Assembly: GCF_963676685.1 (NCBI RefSeq)
Contig: NC_092350.1
Location: 71,550,502 to 71,614,501 of the forward strand
Source of the DNA: Mytilus edulis
Lineage: Eukaryota > Mollusca > Bivalvia > Mytilida > Mytilidae
Direction: 5' to 3'
Length of the DNA stretch: 64,000 nucleotides
The notes under the pieces were generated by a model. It searched no databases. It was not told the DNA's origin and was given only the letters and a program-made list of their open reading frames with translations. The position numbers and the translations under genes are program-made. Positions 61,628 to 64,000 of this stretch are shown here, piece after piece; the stretch's first letter is position 1; every line of letters begins with the position of its first letter.

Positions 61628-61985
61628 CTGGGTCGATGCCACTGCTGGTGGAGTTTTAATTCCCCGAGGATATCACCAGCCCAGTAGTCAGCACATGATT
61701 TATCATTGATATGGTCATATTTATAGATTAACAGACGAGTGTAGAAAACTTGTGAATTTCGGAATTACTAAAGCTTTTCTACTTCCGAAATAGATTACCT
61801 TAGCGTTAATTGCAAAACGTTTAGGAATTTTGGTCCTAAATGCTCTTCAACTTCATACTTCATTTGGCTTCTTTTTTTTTTTAACTATTTTGGATTCGGG
61901 CGTCATTGATAAGTCTTTCGTAGACGAAACGCCCGTCAGGCGTAAATATAAAATACAATCCTGATATTTATGATAAGTCTATGTA
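61628..61985 (+). repeat. Dispersed repeat X, nearly full length (about 350 bp)
   Basis: It runs from 'gggtcgatgccactgctggt' and 'tatcaccagcccagtagtca' to 'tcgtagacgaaacgcccgtc'. It links the 5' pieces seen alone near 911 and 55810 with the 3' pieces at 240, 53882 and 54900, showing that they are one family. No ORF. Confidence 0.75.
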
Positions 61986-62969
61986 TCATCACATTCCTGA
62001 CCCCAACTGATGTAATGTTGCGAAGGTCACCATTTTCAAACACATGTGACATTTCGGTAATTTAAAAAAAACCAATGCCAAGTAGTTAAGTTGTGTAAAT
62101 TAGGACAGAACCGAATGTAAGAAAGGACCTTATATATAATTTGTACAAATGTTAGTAGACCGGTTCATTTAGTTATCGCCATCTAGCGCTATACCAACAT
62201 TTCATTGACATGATTATAAAATGAACTCAGATTTGACAATGCTAACAAATTAAATCTGTTGGTTGATGCAGCTATACAATTGCTATCTATTTACAGAAAA
62301 TGACTTTTAATAAGAGTTTGAGGCCGCTCAACAATAAAAAAAGAGTTGCAAAATGGAAGAACCCTTTCCTAAAATGTAAACATTATTGATAGGAATAAAT
62401 ATTTTTCGTCTTTGAATCGTGAAATTATTTTCAGTAATCAGTTTTTAACCGATTTGATGATGTGGAAAATGTCGTCAATTTCACAATTTAATCAATAGGT
62501 ATAAGATTTTTTTTTCAAATAATATACATTGATAAATTTTCCTGTTTGTTATTTATTTAGTTTAGGTAATCCAATCATCAGTTATCAATAGATTTAAATA
62601 AAATTAAAGAACTCCACCCTATTGTAGTGTTAAAATTAAAGCAGACATGCTATATATGAACATGAGACTGGACAATGTTGAACTTTGCATAAGGAGTACA
62701 AATAAGCATAAAACAAAGCATAATAGAAAAGGGGCAATGTGCAAAAAAATAAGGAAACGGAAACAGGTTTCTAAAATTTATTTGTCAATAATGAGGAAAA
62801 AATATCAAAATGCGTGCGTGCATATTCAGATTTCTATGTTTTGGTATAATAAATATTTTAACAGTCACTTATACATCACTTTTATGTGAAAACAGAAATA
62901 ATTACAACTTTGTCCTTGAACAGGTTATAAATATAAGATCTAGAAACCGACATAACGCGTGAATAAACT
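61986..62969 (+). repeat. Diverged copy of the psi3 downstream flank
   Basis: It aligns in patches with 50280-51340 ('agaccggttcatttagttat', 'ccttgaacaggttataaata'). No gene. The 80-codon frame at 62647-62889 has no family pattern. Confidence 0.55.
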
Positions 62970-63393
62970 CCGTTCAATACATTATAAGTGGGCAATTGAA
63001 CAAATTGTATTGTATTGGTCTTCCCATTTTGTTATTCTTTCAATTAAATTTAACAAAGCCTTCACATTTAAATGAAATATAATTCAACTAACTGCATTCT
63101 TTGTATGAAATTAGCTTATATTGACACGTTATAATTTGTTTTTAAATTATTGAGAGCCGTAAGTGTAGCCATTTTACATATCCGTTCAATACATTATAAG
63201 TGGGCAATTGAACAAATTGTATTGTATTGGTCTTCCCATTTTGTTATTCTTTCAATTAAATTTAACAAAGCCTTCACATTTAAATGAAATATAATTCAAC
63301 TAACTGCATTCTTTGTATGAAATTAGCTTATATTGACACGTTATAATTTGTTTTTAAATTATTGAGAGCCGTAAGCGTAGCCATTTTACATAT
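62970..63393 (+). repeat. Tandem duplication, 212-bp unit, two copies
   Basis: 62970-63181 and 63182-63393 are almost identical; I see one clear difference, 'gtaagtgtag' against 'gtaagcgtag'. Each starts with 'ccgttcaatacattataagt'. The single-copy homologue is at about 53575-53740. It is recent, or an assembly artefact. Confidence 0.92.
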
Positions 63394-64000
63394 CAATATG
63401 GCTTTAGAAATAAAAATATAGCCATCCTCTAAAATGTTCCGTTATAATGACAATTGAAACAATTTTAACCAGTAAACAAATGACTTTTACTGTAAATTCA
63501 TCAACAATGAACAGAAAACAATATGACTGACAACAACCATACACAGTCACTGAATTACAAGTGCTTGACTTAGGACATTTAGGACGAGCAATAACAAAAT
63601 AATTTGTAAAACTAATGAAACAATGAATTGTTTGAATATTCGGCTGTTGGACAAATTGACCCTTTCTGTAGTAAAAATCTATAGCAAACCTGAATATTAC
63701 GATTGAATGGTTCTTTCCATTTTATTCATGTTTTTTTTGCACTATAGGTGTATGTATGGATCGGTTTTTCCCCAAGAAATATATCAATGAATAACATACG
63801 ATTAGTAATGTAATGATGCCAACATTGAGTACCAATTATATGTATGTATTTAATGGAAATATAGAAAACAACAACAAAGTTTAAAGAAGCATTTTTATAG
63901 CTATAAAAACAATCCTAACAAATATAAAGTTGTTTTCAGTTTCGCATTTAACTTTTCATTTTAACTTATGCTTAAAATGGATAAAAACAAGAAAAATACA
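63394..64000. other. Right edge, flank duplicate and unique sequence
   Basis: 63394-63680 aligns with 53755-54140 ('gacaacaaccatacacagtc'). The last 300 bases are AT-rich and unrecognised. Confidence 0.5.

Noticed and set aside
1-64000. tRNA or rRNA genes
   Set aside because: None recognised by eye. A covariance-model search would be needed to exclude tRNA-derived SINE heads.

Overview
The window is AT-rich nuclear DNA from an animal. Genes are few, introns use GT-AG sites, and repeats are dense. I recognise several of the dispersed repeats as ones common in Mytilus mussel DNA. Together with expanded Toll-like receptor (TLR) and TRIM-like genes, this points to a marine bivalve, most likely Mytilus. 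That is recognition from memory, not a database search.

The backbone is a cluster of related TLR loci, all on the + strand. Two look functional: TLR-1 (37080-41383) and TLR-2 (55515-58928). Each has a micro-exon holding little more than the start codon, a phase-1 intron, and one long exon. Each encodes 859 residues: signal peptide, LRRNT, about 19-20 leucine-rich repeats, a single LRRCT, one membrane segment and a TIR domain. Between and around them lie broken relatives. psi1 (1785-2075) and its duplicate psi1' (23958-24250) are amino-terminal stumps. psi2 (5160-7850) has lost most of its TIR. psi2' (30347-31401) has lost its ectodomain. psi3 (44182-48886) is split by two insertions. A carboxy-terminal stump follows TLR-2 (59103-59191).

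Layout. 1-7850 is copy A of a segmental duplication, and 22219-31401 is copy B. 7851-17470 is repeat-rich, with one tentative two-exon gene (9573-13402). 17489-19205 is a B-box/coiled-coil/beta-propeller TRIM-like gene broken by a 4-base duplication. 19826-22215 is a decayed Penelope-like retroelement. 27547-30343 is a piggyBac element, cut off at one end, that landed in a TTAA touching the psi2' start codon. 31585-32830 is a palindrome-rich satellite whose halves run in opposite directions. 34210-43620 holds retroelement tails around TLR-1. 43.9-54.1 kb (psi3 unit) and 55.3-63.7 kb (TLR-2 unit) are diverged tandem duplicates including both flanks.

TLR-1 and TLR-2 would be membrane pattern-recognition receptors signalling through TIR-TIR contacts. 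The TRIM-like protein is of a type often linked to innate immunity. The window reads as a birth-and-death immune locus in which duplication, mobile-element insertion and deletion have left receptors at every stage of decay.
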